A stretch of DNA of 62,564 bases, from assembly GCA_026225275.1 (NCBI GenBank), contig JAMFSL010000173.1:1-62564 (forward strand), given 5' to 3'. Below, piece after piece: positions 34,087-45,500 of this stretch (positions are counted from its first letter, which is position 1; the number at the start of each line of letters is the position of its first letter). The position numbers were made by a program, and so were the translations under genes. The DNA is from Puia dinghuensis (GTDB taxonomy: Bacteria; Bacteroidota; Bacteroidia; Chitinophagales; Chitinophagaceae). Under the pieces are notes generated by a model. That model searched no databases, was not told the DNA's origin, and worked only from the letters and a program-made list of their open reading frames with translations.

Positions 34087-35370
34087 ATGACCTATCCGAC
34101 AATCTTGCGGAGTGCCGGTCCTACCGACCTGGAAAAGGCGGTCGCTGACAATCATAAAGAGCTGTTCAGGCAGGAGTCGCTTGCGTTGGGTGGCGATTTG
34201 ATCACCGATGGCGGCCTTTGCTGGACAACGGGTACTCCTGAGAGCAGTTCCATGATCGCCTTTCCTGATTTGACTACAGAAAGCGCATCTGGCCCGCTAG
34301 ACCGTCTGGTATCTTTTTATCTTGGTCATCCGCCGCGGGGTTCGGGCTGCTGGTCTCTGGACCCACCCCGCCCGTCGGACCTGGGTGTTCGCCTGTTGGC
34401 CCGAGGCTGGCAGCCTGGTTGGCGCCCACACTGGATGGGCCTGGACCTCGAACAACTGCAGACTCATCATCCTTTCCCCAAAGGCCTCAGCATTGTCCGG
34501 GACAACGATCGTTCGCTGACCTCCGTCACTCATTTGCCTTATGCCCGGGTAGTCATTCCTGTGCCTTCCGGCGCTGCCTTCCCCGGACAATGGATGCGTT
34601 TCATCGCATCGTTTCGCGGCAAGGTTGTCGGGCAAAGTGTTGTTTTCATGACCACCGGACCAATGGGAGTGGCGGGCATCTACCATGTGGGTGTGGTACC
34701 GGGCGCCCGCGGTAAGGGTATCGGTAAGGCTGTCACTCTGGCCGCCTGTCTCTATGCTCAGCAAAAAGGGTATCGGTATGCGGTATTGAATTCAACACAG
34801 GAGGGCAGGCATGCCTATGAGCAATTAGGCTTTTCATCGGTCGGTCAGGGATGGACCTGGTGGCTGATGATCGACAAACTGCTGGCTCATCCGCCGGGGA
34901 TTCAGGCCGTCAGGCTGGCGGAGGCTATTGGCCTTGGTGATGCAGCAGAGCTCGATCGGTCAGGGGCTATCTATACACCCGAGGAGCTTAACCAGCCGCT
35001 GACCAATGGAATGACCCTGATGCAACTGGCCGTGCATTGCCGGCAAGGGCCGGCGGCAGAATGGCTGCTCAATGGAGGCGCTGATTATACTGCGTTGGAC
35101 GCATGGGATCTTGGTTGGAAGGATCGCGCCCGGCAACTACTGCGGCGCAAGCCCGGCCATATCGACCGGCTCTATGGCGAAGGGGCAACAACCCTGCTGC
35201 ATATTGCCGCGGAGCGTAATGACGGCGAATTAGCTGAACTCGCGCTGTCGGCCAACCCCGACCTGCAAGTGAGGGATAAGACTTTTAAGGCTACCCCGCT
35301 GGAATGGGCAAAACATTTCGGCCATGCAGATATCATCCGGCTGATCCACACCAGGGATCGAAAAGGCTGA
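34087..35370 (+). CDS. GNAT acetyltransferase fused to ankyrin repeats
   Basis: A 427-aa cytosolic protein. Residues about 130-260 form a GNAT domain with the acetyl-CoA loop VVPGARGKGIGKA (203-215), followed by the typical GYRYAVLNST and AYEQLGF strands. Residues about 300-425 carry ankyrin-type repeats: NGMTLMQLAVHCRQGPAAEW / LLNGGADYTALDAWDLG, then EGATTLLHIAAERNDGELAE and ATPLEWAKHFGHADIIRLI. The N-terminal ~125 residues may be a degenerate second GNAT fold. The ankyrin part probably binds a protein partner or substrate. It lies 24 bp after the region-2-only sigma gene. The substrate is unknown. Confidence 0.85.
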   Translation: MTYPTILRSAGPTDLEKAVADNHKELFRQESLALGGDLITDGGLCWTTGTPESSSMIAFPDLTTESASGPLDRLVSFYLGHPPRGSGCWSLDPPRPSDLGVRLLARGWQPGWRPHWMGLDLEQLQTHHPFPKGLSIVRDNDRSLTSVTHLPYARVVIPVPSGAAFPGQWMRFIASFRGKVVGQSVVFMTTGPMGVAGIYHVGVVPGARGKGIGKAVTLAACLYAQQKGYRYAVLNSTQEGRHAYEQLGFSSVGQGWTWWLMIDKLLAHPPGIQAVRLAEAIGLGDAAELDRSGAIYTPEELNQPLTNGMTLMQLAVHCRQGPAAEWLLNGGADYTALDAWDLGWKDRARQLLRRKPGHIDRLYGEGATTLLHIAAERNDGELAELALSANPDLQVRDKTFKATPLEWAKHFGHADIIRLIHTRDRKG

Positions 35371-35449
35371 GAACACATTAAAGTGGATGGACGGTTAGCC
35401 GTGTAATGGAATTATAGCGTACTTTTTGGCTTTTTATAATCTACTGCGC

Positions 35450-38400
35450 ATGAGAAAATTGCTATTCGGTTACTGCTGCTTGCCTGTCCGGGGTTTTGCC
35501 GTCATTTTAATCTTCGTGACTGCTTATCCCGTTGACTCCCGTGGGCAGGATACTTCTTTATTTCATAATCTGCGCTGGCGGATGATTGGCCCGCACCGTG
35601 GTGGTCGTACCGTCGGCGGGTGCGGAGTGCCCCAGCAGCCCAATGTATTTTACATTGGCGTTAATAATGGCGGAGTCTGGAAAACGACCGATTTCGGCAG
35701 GACCTGGGATCCGATATTCGACGATCAGCCTACGGGCTCGATCGGTGATGTCGCGGTAGCGCCTTCCGATCCGAATATCGTATATGTAGCCAGCGGGGAG
35801 GGGATCCAGCGGCCCGATCTCTCGGTAGGCGATGGTGTTTACCGGTCTTCCGATGCCGGCAAGACCTGGACCCATCTGGGGCTGGCGGAGGGCCAGCAGA
35901 TAGGCGGCCTGGCGATAGATCCGCATGATCCCAACCGGGTCTTTGCCGCAGTGCTGGGCCATCCTTACGGACCCAATATTGAAAGAGGCGTATATCGTAG
36001 CATTGACGGCGGCAAGACCTGGGAGAAAGTCCTGTATAAAGATGAAAATACGGGTGCGGTGGAGGTGAGCATCGACCCGGTCAATCCACAGATCGTATAT
36101 GCCGACCTTTGGGCCGGACGCCAGGGACCCTGGGAGAACGGTGCATGGAACGGCCCTAACAGCGGCCTGTTCAAATCTACTGATGGCGGAACGACCTGGC
36201 GGCAACTCACCGCGGGACTGCCTACTCCTGCAGAGGGACTTTCGCGGATCGGGTTCTGCATTGCGCCTTCCGATCCCAGTCGCCTTTACGCCACTGTTGC
36301 ATCAGGACCTTCCACCGGCGGTATCTACCGAAGCGATGATGCCGGTGAATCCTGGAAGAAATTGAATAGTGATAACCGGTTTTGGGGCCGCGGTGACGAT
36401 TTCGCGGAAGTCAAAGCTGATCCTGCCAACAAAGACATCGTCTATACGGCAGATGTGGTGGTCTGGAAATCCACGGATGGGGGCATGTCCTGGAATGCTT
36501 TCAAAGGGGCGCCGGGCGGCGATGACTACCACCGGCTGTGGATCAATCCCGATCATCCGGAGATCATGCTGGTTGCTTGCGACCAGGGCGCTATTGTCAC
36601 CGTCAACGGGGGACATACCTTCTCTTCCTGGTATAATCAGCCGACGGCGCAGTTCTATCATGTCGCTACAGATAACGCTTTTCCGTATAATGTTTACGGC
36701 GGGCAGCAGGAGAGCGGATCCATTGGTATCGCCTCACGTGGCAATGATGGGGCGATCACCTTCCGGGAATGGCATCCGGTCGGTGTGGAGGAATACGGGT
36801 ACGTCGCGCCCGACCCGTTGGATCCGAATATTATTTATGGGGGTAAGGTCACCCGCTATGACAAGCGAACGGGGCAGGTACAAAATATTGCACCCGAAGC
36901 GGTGCAAAGCGGTCAATACCGCTTTCTCCGGACTGCTCCTTTACTGTTCTCGCCGACAGATCCGCATACACTTTACTTTGCAGGCAACGTGTTATTTAAG
37001 ACCGGCAACGGCGGCCATTCCTGGCAGGTAATTAGTCCGGACCTTAGCCGGGAATCCTGGGCTGTTCCGGCTAGTGTAGGTGTTTACAATACGGATGCCG
37101 TGACGAAGATGGCGCGGCGGGGTGTGATCTATACCGTTGCTCCTTCACCGGTAGATCCCCTGACGATCTGGGCGGGTACCGACGACGGGCTCATTCATAT
37201 CACCAGGGACGGTGGAAAGACCTGGAAGAATATAACACCGCCCGGCATCGCGGACTGGACTAAAATATCCCTCATCGAAGCCGGTCACTACGATGCGGGT
37301 ACGGCCTATGCGGCTGTCAACGGCATCCGGATCGACGATATGCACCCGCATATCTATAAGACGCATAATGGCGGTGTATCCTGGACTGAAATAGATGCCG
37401 GCCTGCCGATTGATCCTATCAACGTGGTCAGGGAAGATCCGAAACGCAAAGGCCTGCTGCTGGCCGGTTCCGAGCGCAACGTATGGATATCCTTCGATGA
37501 TGGTGAGCATTGGACATCCCTTCGGTTGAATATGCCTGCTACATCCATTCGTGACCTTGTCTTCAAGGATGCCGATGTAGTAGTAGGTACCCATGGGCGA
37601 TCCTTCTGGATCCTGGATGATATTGCGCTATTGCGTGAAATGAGTGCGGCGACTGCCGCACAGGACGCAGTCCTATATAAACCCGATCCGGCGATCCGGA
37701 TACGCTGGGACATGAATTCCGATACACCGCTGCCGGGTGACGAACCGGCCGGTGAAAATCCGCCTGATGGAGCGGTGATCGATTATTACCTCAAAGGGGA
37801 CGCAGCAGGTCCGGTAGCGCTCGAAATTGCCGATGCTGCGGGAAGAGTGCTTCGCCGTTATTCCAGCACCGATACGCTATATGATATACCCGATGTCAAT
37901 ATTCCGACGTACTGGATCCGGCCTCAGCAGATCCTGTCCGCCAAAGGAGGCCCTCACCGGATGACCTGGGACCTGCACGAGCAACCGCTGAATGTCCCCG
38001 CATCTTATCCCATCAGTGCGGTGGTCGGCAACACTTCGCCTTCCGCCAGTTCACCATGGGTGGTACCCGGCGCTTATACGGTAAGGCTGATGGTTAACGG
38101 CAAGACGTACACGCAAACAATGACGGTAAAAATGGACCCACGGGTAAAAACAACCCTAACGGTTTTGCAGCAGCAGCATGATCTGGCCTTGCAGGCTTAC
38201 AGAGGGAGAGACAGCGCCATGCATGCTTACAACCAGGTGCATGCGCTTCGGGCCGCTATCGCGGTACTGCTGAACAAAAGTGGCGGCGCGGTGACCGGTG
38301 CATTAAAGGAGCTGGATGCAAAGGCGGCGGTTCTGGAAGGAGCCGGCCGGCGGGGCGGAAGGGGCGCACCTGCAGGCGCCAGTGCGCAGCAAAAAGCCTT

Positions 38401-38614
38401 CTCCCAGCTGCAGGGCGAGTATGCGGCTGTTTTCACCATCCTGGAAGAGGCCGACCTGGAACCGACTGTACAGGCCGTGGCGGCTTTGCGTGCCACGGAA
38501 CAGGCTGCACGGCAGACCACGGATGCGTGGATCGCGCTGAAGCAAAAAGATCTGGCGGCATTAAATGCGCAGCTAAAGGCTGCAGGTCTCGACACCTTAA
38601 CCATCCAAGAATAA
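35450..38614 (+). CDS. Sortilin/VPS10-like propeller protein A (annotated in relatives as glycosyl hydrolase)
   Basis: A 1054-aa exported protein. The ATG at 35450 gives a basic, hydrophobic signal ending near DSRGQ. After it comes WRMIGPHRGGR, shared in form with the two paralogues, then a large propeller of Asp-box repeats (KTTDFGRTW, RSSDAGKTW, RSIDGGKTW, KSTDGGTTW, RSDDAGESW, KSTDGGMSW, HITRDGGKTW) to about residue 720. A beta-sandwich begins with GENPPDGAVIDYYL, and a helical C-terminal part follows (about 905-1054). Asp boxes are structural and do not prove hydrolase activity; no catalytic set was recognised. There is no T9SS C-terminal domain. It is 13 bp from paralogue B. Confidence 0.88.
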   Translation: MRKLLFGYCCLPVRGFAVILIFVTAYPVDSRGQDTSLFHNLRWRMIGPHRGGRTVGGCGVPQQPNVFYIGVNNGGVWKTTDFGRTWDPIFDDQPTGSIGDVAVAPSDPNIVYVASGEGIQRPDLSVGDGVYRSSDAGKTWTHLGLAEGQQIGGLAIDPHDPNRVFAAVLGHPYGPNIERGVYRSIDGGKTWEKVLYKDENTGAVEVSIDPVNPQIVYADLWAGRQGPWENGAWNGPNSGLFKSTDGGTTWRQLTAGLPTPAEGLSRIGFCIAPSDPSRLYATVASGPSTGGIYRSDDAGESWKKLNSDNRFWGRGDDFAEVKADPANKDIVYTADVVVWKSTDGGMSWNAFKGAPGGDDYHRLWINPDHPEIMLVACDQGAIVTVNGGHTFSSWYNQPTAQFYHVATDNAFPYNVYGGQQESGSIGIASRGNDGAITFREWHPVGVEEYGYVAPDPLDPNIIYGGKVTRYDKRTGQVQNIAPEAVQSGQYRFLRTAPLLFSPTDPHTLYFAGNVLFKTGNGGHSWQVISPDLSRESWAVPASVGVYNTDAVTKMARRGVIYTVAPSPVDPLTIWAGTDDGLIHITRDGGKTWKNITPPGIADWTKISLIEAGHYDAGTAYAAVNGIRIDDMHPHIYKTHNGGVSWTEIDAGLPIDPINVVREDPKRKGLLLAGSERNVWISFDDGEHWTSLRLNMPATSIRDLVFKDADVVVGTHGRSFWILDDIALLREMSAATAAQDAVLYKPDPAIRIRWDMNSDTPLPGDEPAGENPPDGAVIDYYLKGDAAGPVALEIADAAGRVLRRYSSTDTLYDIPDVNIPTYWIRPQQILSAKGGPHRMTWDLHEQPLNVPASYPISAVVGNTSPSASSPWVVPGAYTVRLMVNGKTYTQTMTVKMDPRVKTTLTVLQQQHDLALQAYRGRDSAMHAYNQVHALRAAIAVLLNKSGGAVTGALKELDAKAAVLEGAGRRGGRGAPAGASAQQKAFSQLQGEYAAVFTILEEADLEPTVQAVAALRATEQAARQTTDAWIALKQKDLAALNAQLKAAGLDTLTIQE

Positions 38615-38627
38615 ACAGCACACAGAT

Positions 38628-41600
38628 ATGAAGTCTCTTCTTTCCTTTGTCCTGGCGCTTTCACTGACGCCAGTACTACTGACACCAATATTACTGACAG
38701 CGCAGAAAAAATCACACAGCTTGCCAACCGACGCATCCGCCGGAAGTCCGGCCGATTCGATGTATTACGTTCCTTTAAAATTCAGGCTGGTCGGTCCATT
38801 CCGCGGCGGGCGCGCCGATGTGGTGACGGGCAGTCTCCATAACAAGAGTACTTTCTACTTCGGAGCTACCGGCGGCGGCTTATGGAAAACCATCGACGGC
38901 GGCAGCAACTGGAAGAATATCTCCGATGGCTATTTTGGCGGCGGAGTAGGCGCTGTGGCGGTGGCGCCTAGCGACGAAACCATCCTCTATGCTGGAGAGG
39001 GGGAGAATACGTTGCGAAATAACGTCTCCGAAAACCTCGGCGGTATCTGGCGCAGCGATAACGGTGGCCGGACCTGGGTCAACCTGGGATTGAAGGACAG
39101 CCGGCATATCGAACGTATCGTGATCCATCCTAAAAATCCAGATATTGTGTGGGTGGCGGTCATGGGTCATCTCTTTGGACCCAATACGGAAAGAGGGGTA
39201 TACAAAACGACCGATGGCGGCAAAAACTGGCGGCGTGTGCTGTACAACGGCGACCAGGTGGCCTGTTCGGATCTGGCCATGGAGCCGGGGAATCCGGCGG
39301 TCCTCTATGCGGGCATGTGGCACATCAAACGGACGCCATACAGCCTCGAGAGCGGTGGAGAAGGCAGCGGCCTTTTCAAGAGTACCGATGGCGGGGAGAC
39401 ATGGTCGAATATCAGCGCACATAAAGGATTGCCGAAAGGTATCTGGGGGGCGGTCAACTTCACTATTTGTCCCAGCGACCCGGATAAGCTGTATGCGCTC
39501 ATCGAAAATGAAAACGGGGGATTGTTCACCAGCGAAAATGCGGGTCTTACCTGGACAAAGATCAGCAGCGACAACGACATCAAGCAGCGTGCATGGTATT
39601 TCAATAAGGTATATGTGGATCCGAAGAATGATAACCTCGTCTACTGCCTGAATGTGGAGATGAACCGGAGCGTCGACGGCGGCAAGACTTTTACGCATAT
39701 GGAGACGCCGCACAGCGACCACCACGACCTCTGGCTGGACCCTGAGGATGGGAACAGGCTGATCCTGGCTGATGACGGCGGGGCGCAGGTCAGCTATGAC
39801 GGCGGCAACAACTGGAGCTCGAACAATAACCAGCCCACGGCGCAGATCTACCGGGTGTCAACGGACAGCGCCTATCCCTATCATATCCTGGGCGCACAGC
39901 AGGACAATTCCAGCGTCCGCATCAAGAGCAGGACGGCGGGCGCGGGGATCACGGACCGCGATTGGGAGCCTACCGCAGGTTTTGAAAGTGGCTATATCAT
40001 CGCAGACCCGCTGGATCCGGATGTCGTCTATGGGGGTAACTATGACGGCTACCTGGGGCGGCTGAATCATCGTACCGGAGAGAACAGGACCATCGACGTC
40101 TGGCCGGACAACCCGACGGGATATGGGGCGGATTCGCTTAAATACCGGTTTCAGTGGAACTATCCGATCTTCTTTTCTCCGAACAATCCCAAACGTCTTT
40201 ATGCCGGCGGCAACGAGCTTTTCGTGACGGAAAACGAAGGCCAGAGCTGGCAGGCCATCAGCCCCGACCTCACGACAAATGACAAGTCCAAACAAGGGCC
40301 CAGCGGCGGCCCGATCACAAAGGACAATACTTCGGCCGAATATTACTGTACCATCTATACGGCTGCCGAGTCTCCTTATGAAAAAGACCTGTTGTGGACG
40401 GGCAGCGACGACGGGCTGGTACATGTGAGCAGGGACGGCGGTCAGCACTGGGAGAACGTAACGCCCCCGCAGGCGGGTCAGTGGACGCTTTGGAACTCCA
40501 TCGACCCCGACCCCTTCAGAAAGGGAAGCGCCTACATCGTAGGTACGAGGTTCAAGCTCGACGATTTCAGGCCATATATCTTCAAAACCGAAGATTATGG
40601 CAAGACCTGGAAGCTGATCACGAATGGTATCGATCCCATGCACTTTGCGCGGGTCGTCCGGGCAGACAGGAAACGTCCCGGACTTCTATATGCCGGAACG
40701 GAGTATGGGATGTATATCAGCTACGACGATGGCGGGCATTGGAAAAAATTCCAGCAAAACCTGCCGATCGTCCCGGTGACCGATCTGACCATCAAAGACA
40801 ATGGATTGGTGGTGGCCACACAGGGAAGAGCGTTTTGGGTGCTCGATGATCTCAGCCTGCTGCAGCAGAAGTCCGATGAAGCTTTCCGGGACAGCCTGCA
40901 TGTCTTTCCCGTCAATGATGCCTGGCTGATGGAAGGCGGCGGCCGCCGCGGTCGCCGGAACAGGGACGCGCTGGCCAATGCCGGTCAGAACCCGCCCAAT
41001 GGAGTAGTCTTTCATTACTGGCTGCAATCGCCGGGGGATTCGGCCCGGGTTTCCGTGACTATTTTCGATAAGGCTAATAAACCGATCCGCACCTTCAGTA
41101 CCCGTTCGAAGGAACCCGATACAAAAATGGATGTCGACTCCGGCATGAACACCTTCGTCTGGGATATGTTGTATCCGGGTGGGGAAAAGATCCCGGGCAT
41201 GTTGCTCTGGACCGGCGGGGTAGGAACCCCCAAGGCCGCTCCCGGGAAATACAATGCCCGATTTCATTATGGACATGATTCCGCGGATGTTTCCTTTGTC
41301 ATCAAGGGCGACCCGCATTCAAAAATGACCGAGGCGGATGATGACAGCCAGACGGCGTTCCTGCTGGCGATCCGGGACAAATATAATGATGTTCAAAAGG
41401 CTATTTTGCGTCTTCGCAAGACCCGCACGCAGTTGCAGGACCTGACTGCCCGCCTGGACAGCACCGGGAAACCCATCAGGTCGATGGCTGAAAATATCCA
41501 GCATAAGCTGACGGCCATAGAAGAGGCCCTGTACCAGACTAAATCGAAAAGCTCCGAGGACATGCTCAACTATCCCATCCGGCTGAATGATAAATTGTCG

Positions 41601-41789
41601 GGGGTGTACAATACCGCGTCCGGCAGCAACCAGGTCCCCAACAAGCAGGTCCGGGAAGTATTTGCCGATCTAAGCGCCAAGGCGGACGTGCAGCTGGACA
41701 AACTGAAGGCGGTCTATCAAACCGATATTCCGGCGCTGAATAAGTTAATCTATGAAAAACAGGTGCCGGTGATCGATGTAAAAGAATGA
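38628..41789 (+). CDS. Sortilin/VPS10-like propeller protein B
   Basis: A 1053-aa exported paralogue of the preceding gene. The signal peptide covers about 1-26. Motifs are FRLVGPFRGGRAD, GGGLWKTIDGGSNW, WRSDNGGRTW, YKTTDGGKNW, FKSTDGGETW, HDLWLDPEDGNRL, NNQPTAQIYRVSTDSAYPYH, and HVSRDGGQHW near 600. The beta-sandwich begins with GQNPPNGVVFHYWL and the C-terminal region is helical (TQLQDLTARLDSTGKP). The HDLWLDP and NNQPTAQ blocks are shared with C, showing the three are full-length homologues. The gene is followed 21 bp later by the ferric-reductase-like gene, so A, B and that gene likely form one operon. Confidence 0.88.
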   Translation: MKSLLSFVLALSLTPVLLTPILLTAQKKSHSLPTDASAGSPADSMYYVPLKFRLVGPFRGGRADVVTGSLHNKSTFYFGATGGGLWKTIDGGSNWKNISDGYFGGGVGAVAVAPSDETILYAGEGENTLRNNVSENLGGIWRSDNGGRTWVNLGLKDSRHIERIVIHPKNPDIVWVAVMGHLFGPNTERGVYKTTDGGKNWRRVLYNGDQVACSDLAMEPGNPAVLYAGMWHIKRTPYSLESGGEGSGLFKSTDGGETWSNISAHKGLPKGIWGAVNFTICPSDPDKLYALIENENGGLFTSENAGLTWTKISSDNDIKQRAWYFNKVYVDPKNDNLVYCLNVEMNRSVDGGKTFTHMETPHSDHHDLWLDPEDGNRLILADDGGAQVSYDGGNNWSSNNNQPTAQIYRVSTDSAYPYHILGAQQDNSSVRIKSRTAGAGITDRDWEPTAGFESGYIIADPLDPDVVYGGNYDGYLGRLNHRTGENRTIDVWPDNPTGYGADSLKYRFQWNYPIFFSPNNPKRLYAGGNELFVTENEGQSWQAISPDLTTNDKSKQGPSGGPITKDNTSAEYYCTIYTAAESPYEKDLLWTGSDDGLVHVSRDGGQHWENVTPPQAGQWTLWNSIDPDPFRKGSAYIVGTRFKLDDFRPYIFKTEDYGKTWKLITNGIDPMHFARVVRADRKRPGLLYAGTEYGMYISYDDGGHWKKFQQNLPIVPVTDLTIKDNGLVVATQGRAFWVLDDLSLLQQKSDEAFRDSLHVFPVNDAWLMEGGGRRGRRNRDALANAGQNPPNGVVFHYWLQSPGDSARVSVTIFDKANKPIRTFSTRSKEPDTKMDVDSGMNTFVWDMLYPGGEKIPGMLLWTGGVGTPKAAPGKYNARFHYGHDSADVSFVIKGDPHSKMTEADDDSQTAFLLAIRDKYNDVQKAILRLRKTRTQLQDLTARLDSTGKPIRSMAENIQHKLTAIEEALYQTKSKSSEDMLNYPIRLNDKLSGVYNTASGSNQVPNKQVREVFADLSAKADVQLDKLKAVYQTDIPALNKLIYEKQVPVIDVKE

Positions 41790-41810
41790 TAACCGATCAA
41801 AAGCATTTTT

Positions 41811-42407
41811 ATGGATATAAATTGGCTTGATCTTTCTTCCACGCTCGGTCTTATCGCGACAGCCGTGCTGACTTTTAACTTTCTGCTCGGCATTTTGCTG
41901 AGCACTGCCTACCGGCGATCGCCTTTATGGAAGAAGCTGCCCGCCTGGCTGAAAAAGGTCAGCCTGGACGATCTTCATAACTGGACAGCCTATGTCGCGC
42001 TGGCGCTGGTCCTGGCGCATCCGTTGCTGCTGCTGGCTGACCCGTCTTTACGGTATCGTGTAACCGATATATTATTGCCCATCCATGCCCCGCACCAGGC
42101 CTTCTGGACGCTATTCGGCGCCCTTGCCCTCTATGCGCTGATCGCTGTGATCGTCACCACGCAAAAGCGGGTAAAGAACAGGCTGGAATTCCGGACATGG
42201 AAAAATATCCATCTCATTTCGTATGGCACCGCTCTTTTATTCATCATACACGGTGTGGTGATGGACCCTGAGCTGAAGGACCGGCCGGTGGATTGGCTGG
42301 ATGGGGAAAAATTACTATCCGAACTCTGCGGTATCGTTCTGATCGCGGCCACTGTGATCCGGTACCGGCACTTCCGGCGGCAACAACGCAGATTGGCGGA
42401 GAGATGA
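41811..42407 (+). CDS. Ferric-reductase-like heme membrane protein
   Basis: A 198-aa protein with about five membrane helices: residues 12-34, 55-77 (with H56 and H70 in LHNWTAYVALALVLAH), 92-117, 131-148 (H133 and H145 in IHLISYGTALLFIIHG) and 165-185. The two His pairs on facing helices are the arrangement of ferric-reductase transmembrane domains that bind b-type heme. There is no NADPH/FAD-binding C-terminal half, so it would need a partner for electrons, as in MsrQ-like proteins. It is inserted between sortilin-like B and C, 21 bp after B and 117 bp before C, which suggests a link between this redox membrane protein and the secreted propellers. Confidence 0.78.
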   Translation: MDINWLDLSSTLGLIATAVLTFNFLLGILLSTAYRRSPLWKKLPAWLKKVSLDDLHNWTAYVALALVLAHPLLLLADPSLRYRVTDILLPIHAPHQAFWTLFGALALYALIAVIVTTQKRVKNRLEFRTWKNIHLISYGTALLFIIHGVVMDPELKDRPVDWLDGEKLLSELCGIVLIAATVIRYRHFRRQQRRLAER

Positions 42408-42524
42408 CGCGGCGACCCTTATGGCAGCACTGTTTGCCTGATTTTAACCAATGTTGCACCGATTTGAACGTGTAACATTTTTGTTCGCGTTCCTATGGTA
42501 AATTTCATTCAAATTGTATCATAT

Positions 42525-45500
42525 ATGCGGCAAAAAATATATGTGCTGATAATGGCATTTACCGGCTGGATGGGTGCCGAAAAGGTTACGGCGCAGTCGA
42601 TCGACAGTAGCCTGTTCAATCAGCTTCATTTTCGTTTTATCGGTCCCGATGGTAACCGGGCCATTGCCGTGGCGGGTGTGCCGGGTGATCGTAATATTTC
42701 CTATGTGGGGGCTGCATCGGGCGGCATCTTTAAAACCGACGATGGCGGGGTGAGCTGGCGTCCAATCTTCGACAGTATGGATAATTCATCCATCGGTGCA
42801 TTGGCGGTCGCGCCTTCGGATCCCAAACAGGTATGGGCGGGTACCGGTGAAAGCTTTCTGATCCGGCCGGCCGAGGCGATGGGTAATGGCGTATATAAAT
42901 CCACGAATGCCGGTCATAGCTGGAAGAATATGGGCTTACAGGCGACGGGACGTATCAGCAGGATGATCGTCGATCCTTCCGATCCGGATATCGTCTATGT
43001 CGCGGCGTTAGGTAATTCACACGCGCCCCAGCAGGAGCGTGGTGTTTATAAGACCACCGACGGCGGGAAGACATGGCAGCGGGTCTTCTTTGTCGATTCT
43101 CTGACCGGTTGTTCCGATCTGGCGATGGACCCGCAACATCCCGGTACTTTGTTCGCCGCCATGTGGCAGATCACCTTCAATACCTGGCAGCTGCACAGCG
43201 GTGGCCCCGGCAGCGGTATCTTCAAGACCACGGATGGCGGAAAAACCTGGAGCCGGCTGACCAATGGTCTGCCTGGCGGCCCGACACACCCCGTCGGAAA
43301 GACATCCGTCGATGTAGCCTATAGTAATCCCAATATCGTATATGTGCTGGTGGAAGACAAGGACCCGGCATTGTACCGTTCGGAGGATGGCGGGACATCC
43401 TGGAAGAAAATGTTCACCAGTCATTCCATGGCGCAGCGCGCTTCTTATTATACACGTGTCCGGGTCTCGACGGGCAATCCTGATGATGTATTCACTATTT
43501 GCGTGACGGTGATGGAATCGAAGAATGGTGGTAAATCATTCAACGGAAAAGAGCAGAATGGGAACTATGATCCGGGCGGCGATACGCATGATATGTGGTT
43601 CGACCCAAAGAATCCGGCGCGCTGTATGGTGGCCCATGACGGTTGTATGAACATGACCTACAATGGTGGCAAGACCTGGCAGAACGTCAATCTGCCCATC
43701 GCCCAGATGTATCATGTTTCCACGGACAACCAGGTACCTTATTTTGTCTATGGCAATAAGCAGGACGGCAGCTCCTACCGCGGTCCGAGCAACAGCCTGC
43801 AGGGAGGTATCCCGCTGGGATTGTGGACGACCGTCGGCGGCTGCGAAAGCGGTTATGCGCAACCCGATCCGGTAGATAACAATATCATCTGGTCCGGCTG
43901 TTATGATGGCGGTGTGGACAGGACGGATTTGCGTACCGGCAATGTCAGGGACGTGCGGGCCTGGCCGGAAGCGGGGTATGGATATCCGCCGGCCGAGATG
44001 AAATACCGCTGGCACTGGAATTTTCCGATGGCCGTCTCGCAGCATAACCATGAAAAGGTCTATATCGGCAGTCAATATGTCCATGTCACCACCAATGGAG
44101 GTCAGTCCTGGACGGTTATCAGCCCGGATCTGACAACGAATGACAAGTCGCATCAGCAAAGCTCCGGCGGTATCAGCACCGATAACCTGTTCACCTTCGA
44201 TGGCTGTACGCTGTACGTGATTGCCGAATCTCCCGTCAGGGAAGGAGTCCTCTGGACGGGTAGCAATGATGGTTTGGTCCATGTCACCCGTGATGACGGC
44301 AAACATTGGGACAATGTAACGGCCAATATTCCCGGCATGCCGAAATGGTCGACCATCCGGGCCATCGATCCTTCACCGTTCGATGAGGGTACGGCCTATA
44401 TTTCTGCGGACGCGCAATTCATCGGGGATTTCGCCCCGTATATCTATAAGACTTCCGACTTTGGCAAGAGCTGGACGCTGATCAGCCAAAGCTTTCCCCG
44501 CGGCAATTCATCTTTTGTCCATCAGATCAGGGCAGATCCCGGAAAGAAAGGCTTGCTTTGGGCAGGTACCGACAACGGGCTGTATTTTTCTCCGGACGAT
44601 GGCGCTCAATGGATCCATCTCAAGAATAACCTTCCGCCCGTGCCCATTTATGGGATCGTCATCCAGCGAAATTTCAGGGACCTGGTGCTCGGTACCTATG
44701 GCCGGGGCTTTTATATCCTGGATGACGTAACGCCGATCCGCAATTTCTCTGCGGAAGTTCAGCAATCGGAGGCCTATCTCTTTCCGATGCGACAGGCTTA
44801 CCGTTTTAGGCAGAAGCTTAGTATTCATGGCGAGCGATCCTCTTCCACGGGACAGAATCCTCCCTATGGGGCCGATATCAATTATTATCTGAAGGACACA
44901 GTCCGGGATACGATACAAGTACTCGTACAGGATGCCGCCGGCAATATCGTACAGACGCTCCCGGCGTCTAATAAGCGGGGCATCAACCGTGTCTGGTGGG
45001 ATCTGGGACTGCAGCCTTATATCCTGCCGCCAATGCGTACCCGGCCGGAGGACGCCGATTGGGTCAAGCTGGATTCGAATGGACAGCGGTCCATGGTGAT
45101 CTATGACCTGGACATCGGTCCCGGGCTGGCTCCCACCAAGGTGCTGCCCGGCAGCTATACCGTGGTACTGAAGATCGGCAACCGGGAATGGAAACAGCCG
45201 GTGGAGGTGCTGAGGGATCCGAATACCATCGGATCGGACGATGATATTCGGCAGCAATACGCTTTTGGTACATCTGTCTACTCCTCTATCCAAAGCTGTC
45301 TTCATATGATCGATACGCTGGAGATCCTGCGGGGAAGAATGTTGACTGTTTTGGCGTCGACCACCGATGTCCGTCGTAAGAAGCAATTGCTGACCTGGGA
45401 GAAACAGCTGACCTCTGTGGAAGCCCAGCTGCATAATATCCAGCAGACCGGCGCCAGGGAGGATATTTTCCGTGATCCGGCTCAGCTGCTGGAACGGTTC

